Of a stretch of DNA of 64,000 bases, positions 52,308-60,506 are shown one piece after another. The stretch is from Cucumibacter marinus DSM 18995 (lineage in GTDB: Bacteria; Pseudomonadota; Alphaproteobacteria; Rhizobiales; Devosiaceae), in NCBI RefSeq assembly GCF_000429865.1, contig NZ_AUCR01000014.1:46709-110708 (forward strand). Reading direction: 5' to 3'. The stretch's first letter is position 1, and each line of letters opens with the position of its first letter. Both the position numbers and the translations under genes were made by a program. Below the pieces are notes generated by a model. It ran no database searches. It was not told where the DNA came from and saw only the letters and a list, made by a program, of their open reading frames with translations.

Positions 52308-52640
52308 CTACTCCTTCAGCGAAAACGTAAGCAGGGCCTTGAAGCTCGACCCTTCAGGTAGAACGGTCATCACGCGCAGATACGCGCCGAAGCCGCGGAT
52401 GCGAACGCTGGTCAGATCGCCCTCTCTTGGGATCGCGAGCAGCGTTCCCTCATCTGTCCAATGAAGCCCGTCAGGAGAGATCTGCACCCAGGCCCGGGCT
52501 GTTTCCGGTGTTCCCGTCGATGCGAGATTTCGCAGAAAGATCACGGCCTCGGAGGCCCAGGCCACCTCATAGGGTTCGCTGGCGGCAACGCCTTCCCAGA
52601 CGTCGTTTCGGGCGACAACGGCGGAAATCGATTCACGCAT
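52308..52640 (-). CDS. Small conserved protein, copy 2 of the duplicated module
   Basis: About 110 residues. Homologous throughout to the protein at 43853: shared blocks are EPYEVAWASEAVIFLRNL, VQISPDGLHWTDEGTLLAIP, RIRGFGAYLRV and LLTFSLKE. No signal peptide. The chosen ATG lies inside the last codons of the larger partner gene (eight-base overlap), so the two are translationally coupled, as in copy 1. The 'SPDGLHW' wording resembles beta-sandwich domains of glycan-acting proteins, but the function is unknown. Confidence 0.75.
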   Translation of the reverse strand: MRESISAVVARNDVWEGVAASEPYEVAWASEAVIFLRNLASTGTPETARAWVQISPDGLHWTDEGTLLAIPREGDLTSVRIRGFGAYLRVMTVLPEGSSFKALLTFSLKE

Positions 52641-53505
52641 CGGCCCAGTCTCCCGAAACAAGGACCGAGTCCAGGTAGAGAAAAGCGCGTTTGTTGCTGT
52701 CGCTTTCGATGGTCCAGCAGACGTTCAGCATGCAGTTGAGATTGGGCCACGCACCCATGCGCATTGGCTCGAGGGTCGAAACATCGAAAACCCGGTCATT
52801 GCACTGCAAATGGGTGAAGCTCATGGACGCCAGGTCGAAGCCGAGCTTGAAATAGTGCCAGTTATATTTGGTCGGCACCTCATTATAGCAGAGCTCCTGC
52901 GCACCCCCCGGGACGTCGACCCAGCCATCGGCGCCAAAATGATGATGCGAACGGGTCTCACCCGTGGAAGCGTCACCGCCAACCTCGTGCGGCATCTCCA
53001 GCACGCTCTTGTACTGCCACTTCTGCTGCCGCTCGCCACCGAGTGCATTCAGATAACGGACATGCGGCATGATCCTGCGCTCGTTATCCTGCAGGTCGAG
53101 CACCAGGCCGAAGGCACCGACATCAAGGTCAGACAAAAGCAGTTCGGTAGCCTCTGGCTTGATCGCGAAATAAGCTTCGATCTGGATTGGACAGGCCTTG
53201 CGGAATGTCATCCGCTTGAGCGCCATATTGACCGAGCGTGGACGCGGACGCGATGCAATCTTCAGCGCATAGGTTCCACTGAGCGCGCCATGCGTGCCGG
53301 TTTCCCAGTGACTGCCATTGCTCAGCATCGGCTGGTTCATGTCCCGAAAACCCGGGAGCACATTGTCGAGCGTGTACTCGTAGTTACCCACAAGCGCCGT
53401 GTACCCGCGCATCCCGTCGGAGAACTTGTCATACGCCATAATCCTGGGAAGCGGGTCGAACTTGGACAGCTCCGGGTCGCCCCAGTGAGCCGGTCGTGTA
53501 GACAT
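52633..53505 (-). CDS. Conserved beta-rich protein, copy 2 of the module
   Basis: About 290 residues, promoter-proximal gene of the operon. Closely similar to the protein at 44191: FDPLPRIMAYDKFSDGM, HGALSGTYALKIASRP, AYFAIKPEATELLLSD, CYNEVPTKYNWHYFKLGFD, LQCNDRVFDV. The conserved Cys-Tyr-Asn-Glu, Asn-Trp-His-Tyr-Phe and Gln-Cys-Asn-Asp blocks may mark a binding or active site. An insertion around residues 170-190 (GGDASTGETRSHHHFGAD) distinguishes it from copy 1. No signal peptide, so a cytosolic function is expected. ATG 53511 is an alternative start. Confidence 0.72.
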   Translation of the reverse strand: MSTRPAHWGDPELSKFDPLPRIMAYDKFSDGMRGYTALVGNYEYTLDNVLPGFRDMNQPMLSNGSHWETGTHGALSGTYALKIASRPRPRSVNMALKRMTFRKACPIQIEAYFAIKPEATELLLSDLDVGAFGLVLDLQDNERRIMPHVRYLNALGGERQQKWQYKSVLEMPHEVGGDASTGETRSHHHFGADGWVDVPGGAQELCYNEVPTKYNWHYFKLGFDLASMSFTHLQCNDRVFDVSTLEPMRMGAWPNLNCMLNVCWTIESDSNKRAFLYLDSVLVSGDWADA

Positions 53506-53880
53506 AATCATGAACCTCTCTCAGTGATGTTGTTTTACTAACTCCTGTTCGGATCGGGAGTCAATCGGCTCTGCGGAAAAAACGGATGTCCACATCCGGA
53601 TTCACGCCTGTTTTGCGACTTAAAATATTGATTTTAAATGACTAAAAGTTCTGATACGGCCTTCGGAACATACACGGCCGCAAAACATCCACTTGTGTCA
53701 GAAGTTCAAATCATGTAGTTTTACTAACCAACGTGTTTTCAATCTGAAGGTCGCGGAAATTGAATATAAATTTCGTTGCATCGAAAACATTGGCACAAAG
53801 CATTTGAACAAATAGCAGTTTATGTTGTGCGTCAGTTTCAATTTATATAGATGTAGGAAAACCACAAAGAGGGCGTACCT
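53506..53880. promoter_or_regulatory. Divergent promoter region of the hexuronate operon and rpiR-like gene
   Basis: 375 bases, notably AT-rich after position 53620. It holds an exact 11-base direct repeat GTTTTACTAAC (53532-53542 and 53718-53728), the palindrome CGGATGTCCACATCCG (53583-53598) and the palindrome TTAAAAT-ATTG-ATTTTAA (53620-53637). These are candidate RpiR sites controlling the minus-strand operon and the regulator gene. Promoter elements could not be fixed by eye. Confidence 0.55.
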
Positions 53881-54750
53881 ATGAACGAGGGGAAGACCAG
53901 ATCTTCGCTGTCCGCCTATATTATTCGTAATCTGGACGAGATGCGGCCGTCGGAGCAGAAGGTCGGGGAGATCGTGATCAGCGAACCCGAAAAGGTGATG
54001 CGGATGAGCATCGCGGCTCTTTCGGACAAGGCGGGCGTCAGCGAACCGACCGTTCTCCGGTTCTGCCGTCAACTTGGTCTTGGTGGATTTACAGATCTCA
54101 AACTCGCCCTGGCGACCGATGTCGCCACGGGAATGCCATTTGTTGACGCCGATGTCAGCATGATCGACACGCCCCAGATTGTCGGTGACAAGATGCTGGG
54201 CACGGCCATGAAGCAGCTCAACCTGGTCAAGAGCCAACTCAACTACGATCAGGTGGTGGCAGCGGCAGAGGTCATCGGCAGTGCACGCAGGATCGACATA
54301 TGCGGCATTGCGCAATCGAACTTCGTCGCTGCTGAGGTTCAGCACCGCCTTGCCCGCATGGGCTATTGCGCCATCGCGATGGCAGATCCGCATATGCAAC
54401 TACAGGCGGCAGCTTCAATGGAAGCCGGCGACGCTGCACTCATCATGTCCTTTGCCGGCCAGAGCAAGGAGACCGTCGATGTGGCCAGGCTGGCCAGACG
54501 GGTGGGCGCCAAGGTCATCGTCATCTCTCGCTCGACATCGGCGCTGGCCCAGGAAGCCGATATTCTGATCAACGTCGATTCTGACGAGCAGACTTTCCTT
54601 TATTCCTCATCCTCCACTCGCATCGCCCATCTGATGGTGATCGACATCCTCACAACGATCCTCGCCATCAATGTCGGCGAACCGATGATCGAACGCCTGC
54701 GCCGGTCGAGACTGGCAACCAACGAATACTGGATCCCGACCAACGAGTGA
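53881..54750 (+). CDS. MurR/RpiR-family transcriptional regulator
   Basis: 289 residues. N-terminal HTH_6 domain (~1-80): SAYIIRNLDEMRPSEQKVGE, then SIAALSDKAGVSEPTVLRFCRQLGLGGFTDLK. C-terminal SIS sugar-phosphate-binding domain (~120-255): RRIDICGIAQSNFVAAEV, ALIMSFAGQSKETVDVARLA. HexR-like members sense 2-keto-3-deoxy-6-phosphogluconate, which fits control of a uxuA/uxuB operon. The gene is divergent from that operon. Confidence 0.93.
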   Translation: MNEGKTRSSLSAYIIRNLDEMRPSEQKVGEIVISEPEKVMRMSIAALSDKAGVSEPTVLRFCRQLGLGGFTDLKLALATDVATGMPFVDADVSMIDTPQIVGDKMLGTAMKQLNLVKSQLNYDQVVAAAEVIGSARRIDICGIAQSNFVAAEVQHRLARMGYCAIAMADPHMQLQAAASMEAGDAALIMSFAGQSKETVDVARLARRVGAKVIVISRSTSALAQEADILINVDSDEQTFLYSSSSTRIAHLMVIDILTTILAINVGEPMIERLRRSRLATNEYWIPTNE

Positions 54751-54949
54751 TCAGATGCGGTTGGCGGACATCAAAGGCCGACTGCACCGGTACACCGGAG
54801 GCGCTAGGCGTCGAGGGACTGCCGAGGCCACAACATTCTGCAAATGTGGCGCTACGAATCGTTTGAAGGTTTTAGGCTGTTTGAGCATCATTGAAGCAGG
54901 GTCCCTATCGCCAGCGCGTCGCCAGATCAGCAAGTTCCCTTCCCGGGCC

Positions 54950-55873
54950 CTAGAGCCAGGCAAGACCGGCCACCCCACCGATATAAAGAGCGAGCATCAC
55001 CAGGCCCTCGGCTCGGTTGAGCCGGGCGCCTGTCCACATGAAGAACAGGCTGAGCGCGGTTGCGAATATCATGATCCAAAGGACCGATCGGGTGAAGATC
55101 GGGTCGACGGAGATCGTTTCGGCCAGGGCGGCGCCCCCGATCACCAGGGTTGAATTGAAGACATTGCTGCCCAGGATATTGCCGACAATGACGCCGGACT
55201 GGCGTTTGACGGCTGCCGCGATACAGGTCGCAAACTCGGGGAGCGAAGTGCCCAGCGCCACGACGCTCAAGCCGATCACTGCCTCGCTCACGCCCAGCGC
55301 CCGGGCGAGCTCGACCCCGCCGAACACGAACAGATGCGCCCCGAGCGGCAACGCCAAAAGCCCACCGCAGATCGCACCAGCCGTGGCAAGTCCCGGCATG
55401 CCCCCTTCAAGCGTCACCTCATCCCCGGCGCGGTCGAGAATGGTACGGACAAACACGAAGGCCAATAGAGCCCCGCAGAGTATCAGCCCGTCCAACCATG
55501 TGAGCGCGCCATCAACACATAGCGCTGCCAGAAGTGCTGCGCTCAGACCCATGGCCAGGCCGTCGAGCCGAAGGCAGATACGCGGAATGGTGATCGGAAG
55601 GATCAGCGCGCTGGCAGCTAGAACAAAAAGCAGATTGGCAATATTCGAGCCGACCACATTGCCCATGGCGATGGCGTCAGCGTCATCCGTCACCGCTGTG
55701 ACCGAAACAATGAGCTCAGGCAGTGAGGTCCCGAAACCGACGACGACAATGGCGACGAGAACCGAGGAAATTCCAAGCCGCTGTGCCAAGTCCACCGCGC
55801 CGTCGACCAGCCAGTTGCCGCCAAAATACAAAAGCGCTCCCCCGGCAAGAAGGGCAGCAATCGCCGTGATCAT
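54950..55873 (-). CDS. Calcium/sodium antiporter (CaxA/YrbG family)
   Basis: 307 residues, inner-membrane CaCA exchanger with about ten helices. The two alpha repeats are visible: VVGFGTSLPELIVSVTA ... NVVGSNIANLLFVL (~45-85) and VVALGTSLPEFATCIAA ... NILGSNVFNSTLVIG (~200-245), with the GTSLPE and GSN cation-binding motifs. It exchanges Ca2+ for Na+. Its start overlaps the histidine-phosphatase stop by one base (TGATG), which is an unusual operon partner and suggests a functional or regulatory link. Confidence 0.94.
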   Translation of the reverse strand: MITAIAALLAGGALLYFGGNWLVDGAVDLAQRLGISSVLVAIVVVGFGTSLPELIVSVTAVTDDADAIAMGNVVGSNIANLLFVLAASALILPITIPRICLRLDGLAMGLSAALLAALCVDGALTWLDGLILCGALLAFVFVRTILDRAGDEVTLEGGMPGLATAGAICGGLLALPLGAHLFVFGGVELARALGVSEAVIGLSVVALGTSLPEFATCIAAAVKRQSGVIVGNILGSNVFNSTLVIGGAALAETISVDPIFTRSVLWIMIFATALSLFFMWTGARLNRAEGLVMLALYIGGVAGLAWL

Positions 55874-56478
55874 CAGTCCGGCGCCTCGAAATCAAGTCCT
55901 GTTGGCCGGTAGTTGAACAGTTCGAGGCGCGCCGGACCGCCATCCCCCGGCACCCTGATCGCGGTCAGGCTGGCTGGCGCAACGGGGATGATATGGCGCG
56001 GTTCAAGGCCAAGATAGTGGTCCAGCACCGCCCTGATCACACCGCCATGACAGGCGACCAGAAGATTATCGTGGGATGCGAGCCTGCCATTGCGGTCGAT
56101 TACCGCGGAAACGCGCTGCTTGAAGTCTGCCCAGCTTTCGCCGCCCGGCGGTGTATGCGTCCCGGCCCGCCACCCCGCATAGTACAGCGGTTCGGCATCG
56201 ATCAGTTCCGGCACCGCGCGGCCCGTCCAGTCGCCGACATCGATTTCCCTCAGTCCCGGGGTGAACTCGACCTCTCCGGACCAAGCCCGTTCTACGGTTT
56301 CGCGCACCCGCTTGAGGTCTGACCCGATGGCGCGGTCCGGCCGGATCTCGGCAAGAACCTCGCGCAAGGCCGAGGCCTGGCGGCGTCCCGTTTCCGAAAG
56401 CGAGATGTCGGCCTGTCCCTGCAGCCGCTTGCTGGCATTCCATTCCGATTGCCCGTGTCTGATGAGGAGCACCCGCAT
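55873..56478 (-). CDS. Histidine phosphatase family protein (phosphoglycerate-mutase-like)
   Basis: 201 residues. Starts LLIRHGQSEWNASKRLQGQAD with the catalytic RHG His, has the second arm ACHGGVIRAVLDHYLG (~145) with the second His, and Glu in GLREIDVGDW. Small size and sequence fit cofactor-independent-looking phosphatases such as GpmB/CobC/PhoE type rather than glycolytic mutase. It would remove phosphate from a small cytosolic metabolite. Overlaps the ATPase gene and the antiporter gene on either side by one base each, so it is tightly coupled to the importer. Confidence 0.9.
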   Translation of the reverse strand: MRVLLIRHGQSEWNASKRLQGQADISLSETGRRQASALREVLAEIRPDRAIGSDLKRVRETVERAWSGEVEFTPGLREIDVGDWTGRAVPELIDAEPLYYAGWRAGTHTPPGGESWADFKQRVSAVIDRNGRLASHDNLLVACHGGVIRAVLDHYLGLEPRHIIPVAPASLTAIRVPGDGGPARLELFNYRPTGLDFEAPD

Positions 56479-57536
56479 CAGCCCAACCTTTGCCCGGCAG
56501 CATCGAACCAGGCGACAGGTTGTGCCGGCAGGCTGAGGTGAATGCGTTCGCCCACCCCCACAGGCGGCCTTTCGTCGAGGATCGACGTGATCCGCAGCCC
56601 CCGATCAAGCGAGGTGACCATGACGCGCCCGGCGATGGGCGAGAACTCCGCCAGTTCCATGTCCAGGGTCCTAGGCCCTTCGCCCTCGGCAATGGTGATG
56701 TCATCTGCCGGAAAGAGCGCGGTCACGGCACCCTCCGGCGGTGAAAAGGGCATGATCTTGCCATGCACGACACAGCCGTCCCTACCCGCTTCGACCGGAA
56801 CCAGATTGTTGGGCGGCGTACCCACGAAAGTCGCAACGAACGCCGTCGCCGGCTGTTCGACCAGGTCGAGCGGCGCGCCAAACTGCTCGATCCGGCCGGC
56901 GTTCATCACCGCGACGTGGGACGCCATGGTCATGGCCTCGATCTGGTCGTGAGTGACATAGACTGTCGTTGCGCCGGTCGCCCGGTGCAGGCGCAGGAGT
57001 TCGGTCCGCATTTCTATTCTGAGCCGGGCATCCAGATTGGACAGCGGCTCGTCAAACAGGAGAACGCCCGGCTTCGGCGCAATGGTGCGCGCAATCGCGA
57101 CCCGCTGCTGCTGCCCGCCGGAAATCTCGTTCGGATAACGGTCGGCAAGCGCCGCGATGTCGAGCATCTTCAGGACTTCACCAACGCGCGCTGCGCGCTC
57201 GTCAGCCGACATGCCGGCAACCTTGAGCGGCCATTCGACATTGCCGCGCACGGACATATGCGGCCAAAGGGCGTAGGACTGAAACACCAGCCCCGAATTG
57301 CGCTTCGCAGGCTCGACGGACCAGCTCTTGTCCCCGTCGGAGACCACTTGCCCGTCAAAGACGATCTGTCCGCGGCTCGGGATTTCGAGCCCGGCCAGCA
57401 TGCGCAACAGCGTGGTCTTGCCGCAGCCCGACGGTCCCAGAAGAACGAGGAATGCGCCGTCGGGCACCGAAAGCGAGGCATTATCCACCGCGGTGAATTC
57501 GCCAAACCGTTTTGTGAGTGATTTGAGTTCGAGCAT
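56478..57536 (-). CDS. ABC transporter ATP-binding protein, AfuC/FbpC type
   Basis: 352 residues. Walker A GPSGCGKTTLLRMLAGLEI (~37), Q-loop LVFQSYALWPHMSVRGN, signature ISGGQQQRVAIARTI (~140), Walker B VLLFDEPLSNLDAR, H-loop YVTHDQIEAMTMAS. TOBE domain after ~245 (GTPPNNLVPVEAGRDG). The start MLELKS lies eight bases after the permease stop; a far longer frame reaching 58634 is a permease-gene shadow. Third part of the importer with 57545 and 59364. Confidence 0.93.
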   Translation of the reverse strand: MLELKSLTKRFGEFTAVDNASLSVPDGAFLVLLGPSGCGKTTLLRMLAGLEIPSRGQIVFDGQVVSDGDKSWSVEPAKRNSGLVFQSYALWPHMSVRGNVEWPLKVAGMSADERAARVGEVLKMLDIAALADRYPNEISGGQQQRVAIARTIAPKPGVLLFDEPLSNLDARLRIEMRTELLRLHRATGATTVYVTHDQIEAMTMASHVAVMNAGRIEQFGAPLDLVEQPATAFVATFVGTPPNNLVPVEAGRDGCVVHGKIMPFSPPEGAVTALFPADDITIAEGEGPRTLDMELAEFSPIAGRVMVTSLDRGLRITSILDERPPVGVGERIHLSLPAQPVAWFDAAGQRLG

Positions 57537-57544
57537 AGCCTTGA

Positions 57545-59290
57545 TCAGTTGTTCAGCCAGGGCTGGGATTTGGATTGAAGCCGGTTGGCGATCAGCGTGG
57601 CCGCAACCGACAGGATGAGAATGACGACGGTGATGGCGTTCGCGAACTGGGCGAAGCCCTCCGAAGCGTAGCGATAGGCGAGAACGGACATCACCGGCAT
57701 GGTCGGCGTGAACAAGAGGACTACGAGCGACAGGTCGCGCACGATCTTGACAAAGATCAGAATGCCGCCCGCCGTGAGCCCCCTGACCGCGAGCGGGAAG
57801 GTGATCGCCCCGAGCCGGCGCAAAAAGCCCGCACCTGTGAGGCGGGCCGCCTCCTCCAGTTCTCCGGACACCTGCTGAATGACAGCGCGGCCGGTTTGCG
57901 CAGAAAACGGCAGCAGATAGGCGGTTGCGGCGATCACCAGGAGAAGAAACGTGCCGTAAAGGGCCGGGAACGGGCCAATCGGCGCACCGAGGTAGGCAAT
58001 ATAGGCGGCGCCAAATGCGATACCGGGCACCAGGAGCGGCAGAAAGCTGATCTGGGTAATCGCGGCGGAAACAAAGCCGGAGCGATAGCGCGCGGTTGTG
58101 AAGGACGTCAGCAGCCCGATCATCATGCCGGTTACCGCGACCGACACGCCGAGCCCGATGGTGACACCCAATGCCCGCACAATATCGGGGTTGTGAACGA
58201 TACCCGGCGTACCCTGGGCGAATGCCGGATCGGACCGTCCGATCCAGTAATGTGCGGTCCAGTTTGAAAACAGTTCCGCCGATGATGGCGCAAAGCTCGA
58301 CGCCAGCAGCACCACCGCCGGGACTATGGTGGCCGCAATCAATGGCACCATGGCAAGGACAAACACTGGCCAGCGGGCCGGGCCGAGATCGAAGCGTTTG
58401 GCGCGCCCGCCCTTTCCGGTGATCGTGGCATAGGACCGGCGGCCGGAAACGAACCGGTTGCCCGCCCACAACAGCGCAGCGGAGATCAACACCAGCAGGA
58501 TACCGATGACGTAGCCGCGCGCGGTCTGTCCGACCTCGATCATGCCGAACAGGCGAGTCGACAGGGTTTGCATGCGCACCGGCAGGCCGAGCAGTGCCGG
58601 CGTGGCGAAATTCGACACCGCACCGGCAAAGCACAGGGATCCACCGGCGATCAGTGCCGGCATTGCGACCGGCAGAACGATGCCGAGAACGATGCGCCGT
58701 CCTTTGGCACCCGCGATCTGAGCGGCCTCGACGAGATCCGAGTTCACGGTGGCCAGCGCCGCGGCGATGACGGTGAACGCCAGTGAGAAGTAATGCAGCG
58801 TCAGAACGATCAGGGTTGGCGCCATGCCCCAGGACAGCCAGTCGGGAATATCAAGGCCCAGCCCCTGAAGAAATCCGACCTGGCCGCCGACGCGGTCGTT
58901 ACGGAACAGGGTACCCCAGGCGAGAGCCGCAGCAAATGAGGGGATCATGAAGGGCAAGGTGGCCATCGCACCGATTACCCTGCGATAGGGCACGTTGGTC
59001 ATCACAACCAGCCACGCCAGGAACCCGCCCAGCAAGACGCAGCTCAGCGACACAGCCACACCGATGACCAGCGTGTTGGTCAGGGGCCTGTAAAACAGGT
59101 TGCGCGACAGGCGGCTGAACAGGACGTCGTTCCAGGCCGCAATCGCCCCGGGCGCGAAGGTTGCCGCAACGGTGCTGACCAGCGGAAGCACGATCAGCAT
59201 GGTCAGCAATGCCAGCACGACGGCCTTGAGGATGGTTCCCTGCCGGAAATACACCCGGCGGCCGGCATGGTCGAGAACGGCGTTCGCCAT
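57545..59290 (-). CDS. ABC transporter permease, two-domain AfuB/FbpB type
   Basis: 581 residues, two fused permease modules. First EAA loop near DLVEAAQIAGAKGRRIVLGIVLP (~205), second near ELEEAARLTGAGFLRRLGAITFP (~495). About twelve membrane helices (e.g. AVVLALLTMLIVLPLVSTVAA at the start). AAGGAAG lies before the ATG. Together with the binding protein and ATPase it forms an importer of the Fe3+/sugar-phosphate/aminophosphonate class. Confidence 0.93.
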   Translation of the reverse strand: MANAVLDHAGRRVYFRQGTILKAVVLALLTMLIVLPLVSTVAATFAPGAIAAWNDVLFSRLSRNLFYRPLTNTLVIGVAVSLSCVLLGGFLAWLVVMTNVPYRRVIGAMATLPFMIPSFAAALAWGTLFRNDRVGGQVGFLQGLGLDIPDWLSWGMAPTLIVLTLHYFSLAFTVIAAALATVNSDLVEAAQIAGAKGRRIVLGIVLPVAMPALIAGGSLCFAGAVSNFATPALLGLPVRMQTLSTRLFGMIEVGQTARGYVIGILLVLISAALLWAGNRFVSGRRSYATITGKGGRAKRFDLGPARWPVFVLAMVPLIAATIVPAVVLLASSFAPSSAELFSNWTAHYWIGRSDPAFAQGTPGIVHNPDIVRALGVTIGLGVSVAVTGMMIGLLTSFTTARYRSGFVSAAITQISFLPLLVPGIAFGAAYIAYLGAPIGPFPALYGTFLLLVIAATAYLLPFSAQTGRAVIQQVSGELEEAARLTGAGFLRRLGAITFPLAVRGLTAGGILIFVKIVRDLSLVVLLFTPTMPVMSVLAYRYASEGFAQFANAITVVILILSVAATLIANRLQSKSQPWLNN

Positions 59291-59329
59291 ACCCGGACTT
59301 CCTTTCTAGATATTCGGCTAACGGGGTCG

Positions 59330-59351
59330 CCGGGCGGACCGAGCCGCCCGG
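59330..59351 (-). terminator. Hairpin between binding-protein and permease genes
   Basis: CCGGGCGG-ACCGAG-CCGCCCGG, a perfect eight-base stem with a six-base loop, 12 bases past the binding-protein stop. No T-run follows. Same position relative to its neighbours as the hairpins at 265, 26187 and 50034. Confidence 0.6.
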
Positions 59352-59363
59352 GACCAGTTTATT

Positions 59364-60479
59364 TTACTGAAGCGTCAGGATCAGGTCGCCGACATCGGCG
59401 CGGATCTTGGCGGTTTCCAGCGGCGCCAAACGCCAGGCGCGGAAGTCATCAAGGGAGACGGCGTCCGGATGCGGGGTGATATCGGTGCGCGTGGCATAGT
59501 CGCCCGGCACATAGAACGGTGCGAAGCCCGGTCCGCCGGTTTCGCTTTCATCACCCATCAGGAAGTCGATCACCAGCCGCGCGGCGGCAGGATGGGCTGC
59601 ATCGGTCGCGATCGCGATCACGGCGGGGAAGATGATCCCAGGCGCAGGATCGACGTCATTGGCCACCTGCAAGGCCCAGCCTTCTTCTTCATTGTCGCGG
59701 CGATCGGAATAGCTCGTGAAGCCGATGGGCGGATTGTCCTGGCCCAACTTGCCGACGGCAGCGTTCACATCGTCGGTCGACCCAACAAGGATCAAATCGT
59801 TCGCGAACAGATCCATGATGAACCTTTCACCGGCATTGGCAGCGTCGCCGAGTTCGATGGCCGAGCCGAACTGCGCCTCATAGGCTTCAGCCATGGCATC
59901 CGATTGCAGCACGATCTCGGTCATGAGATCGAGATAGTCTCCGCGCTGCAGCGGATCGACCATAACCACCCGGCCAGTCCAGTCCCCGGTGGTGAGTTCC
60001 CAGAGATTGGAGACGGGCGCGCCGTCCGGATTGGCCTCTTCATTATACATCAGCACCTTGGTGGAAAGGCGCTGGGCCAGAAGCGGCCATTTGAAGTTCT
60101 CGGGTACCCGGTCTTCGACCCGCGGGGGCACATAAGGCCGGATAATGTCCTCAGCCAGCAGTTCGGTCAGAACGACCGGTGCGTCGGAGATATAGACGAC
60201 ATCTGCATTGGCGACCCCGGCGGCGCTTTCCGCCTTGAGCCTGGCAATCTGCTCGGTCGAGGAAATGTCAAACCCCTGAAGGTCGATTTCCGGATAGGCC
60301 TCTTCGAAGGCGGTTTCGACGCGTGAGATACGGCTGGTGAAGGAATATACGGTTACCGTTCCCTCGGCTTGCGCATGAGGTAGCAGGTCTTCAGCGCTCA
60401 GCTGGTCGAGATCCTGAGCAAAAGCGGTGGATGCTGTCATAAGCACAGCGATGCCAACCGCCGCGAAGCGGACGTTCAT
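59364..60479 (-). CDS. ABC transporter substrate-binding protein, AfuA/FbpA-like
   Basis: 371 residues. Signal peptide NVRFAAVGIAVLMTASTAFAQ. Mature start QAEGTVTVYSFTSRISRVET, then RLKAESAAGVANADVVYISD, LSTKVLMYNEEA, TGDWTGRVVMVDPLQRGDYLDL. The tandem Tyr iron ligands of FbpA are missing. AfuA of Actinobacillus, once called an iron protein, binds hexose phosphates; RpiR and a phosphatase in the same operon make a phosphorylated ligand attractive here. GGGAGG lies before the ATG. Confidence 0.9.
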   Translation of the reverse strand: MNVRFAAVGIAVLMTASTAFAQDLDQLSAEDLLPHAQAEGTVTVYSFTSRISRVETAFEEAYPEIDLQGFDISSTEQIARLKAESAAGVANADVVYISDAPVVLTELLAEDIIRPYVPPRVEDRVPENFKWPLLAQRLSTKVLMYNEEANPDGAPVSNLWELTTGDWTGRVVMVDPLQRGDYLDLMTEIVLQSDAMAEAYEAQFGSAIELGDAANAGERFIMDLFANDLILVGSTDDVNAAVGKLGQDNPPIGFTSYSDRRDNEEEGWALQVANDVDPAPGIIFPAVIAIATDAAHPAAARLVIDFLMGDESETGGPGFAPFYVPGDYATRTDITPHPDAVSLDDFRAWRLAPLETAKIRADVGDLILTLQ

Positions 60480-60506
60480 GATGGTTCCTCCCAATTTCAG
60501 TCTACT

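Noticed and set aside
54751..54949. Small open frames between the RpiR gene and the antiporter gene
   Set aside because: They have no ribosome sites or family resemblance, and partly overlap the antiporter coding sequence.
57537..58634. A 366-codon in-frame extension upstream of the ATPase at 56478
   Set aside because: It is Arg-, His- and Gly-rich without any motif and lies on the same strand over the permease gene in another frame. The ATPase has a natural start at 57536.
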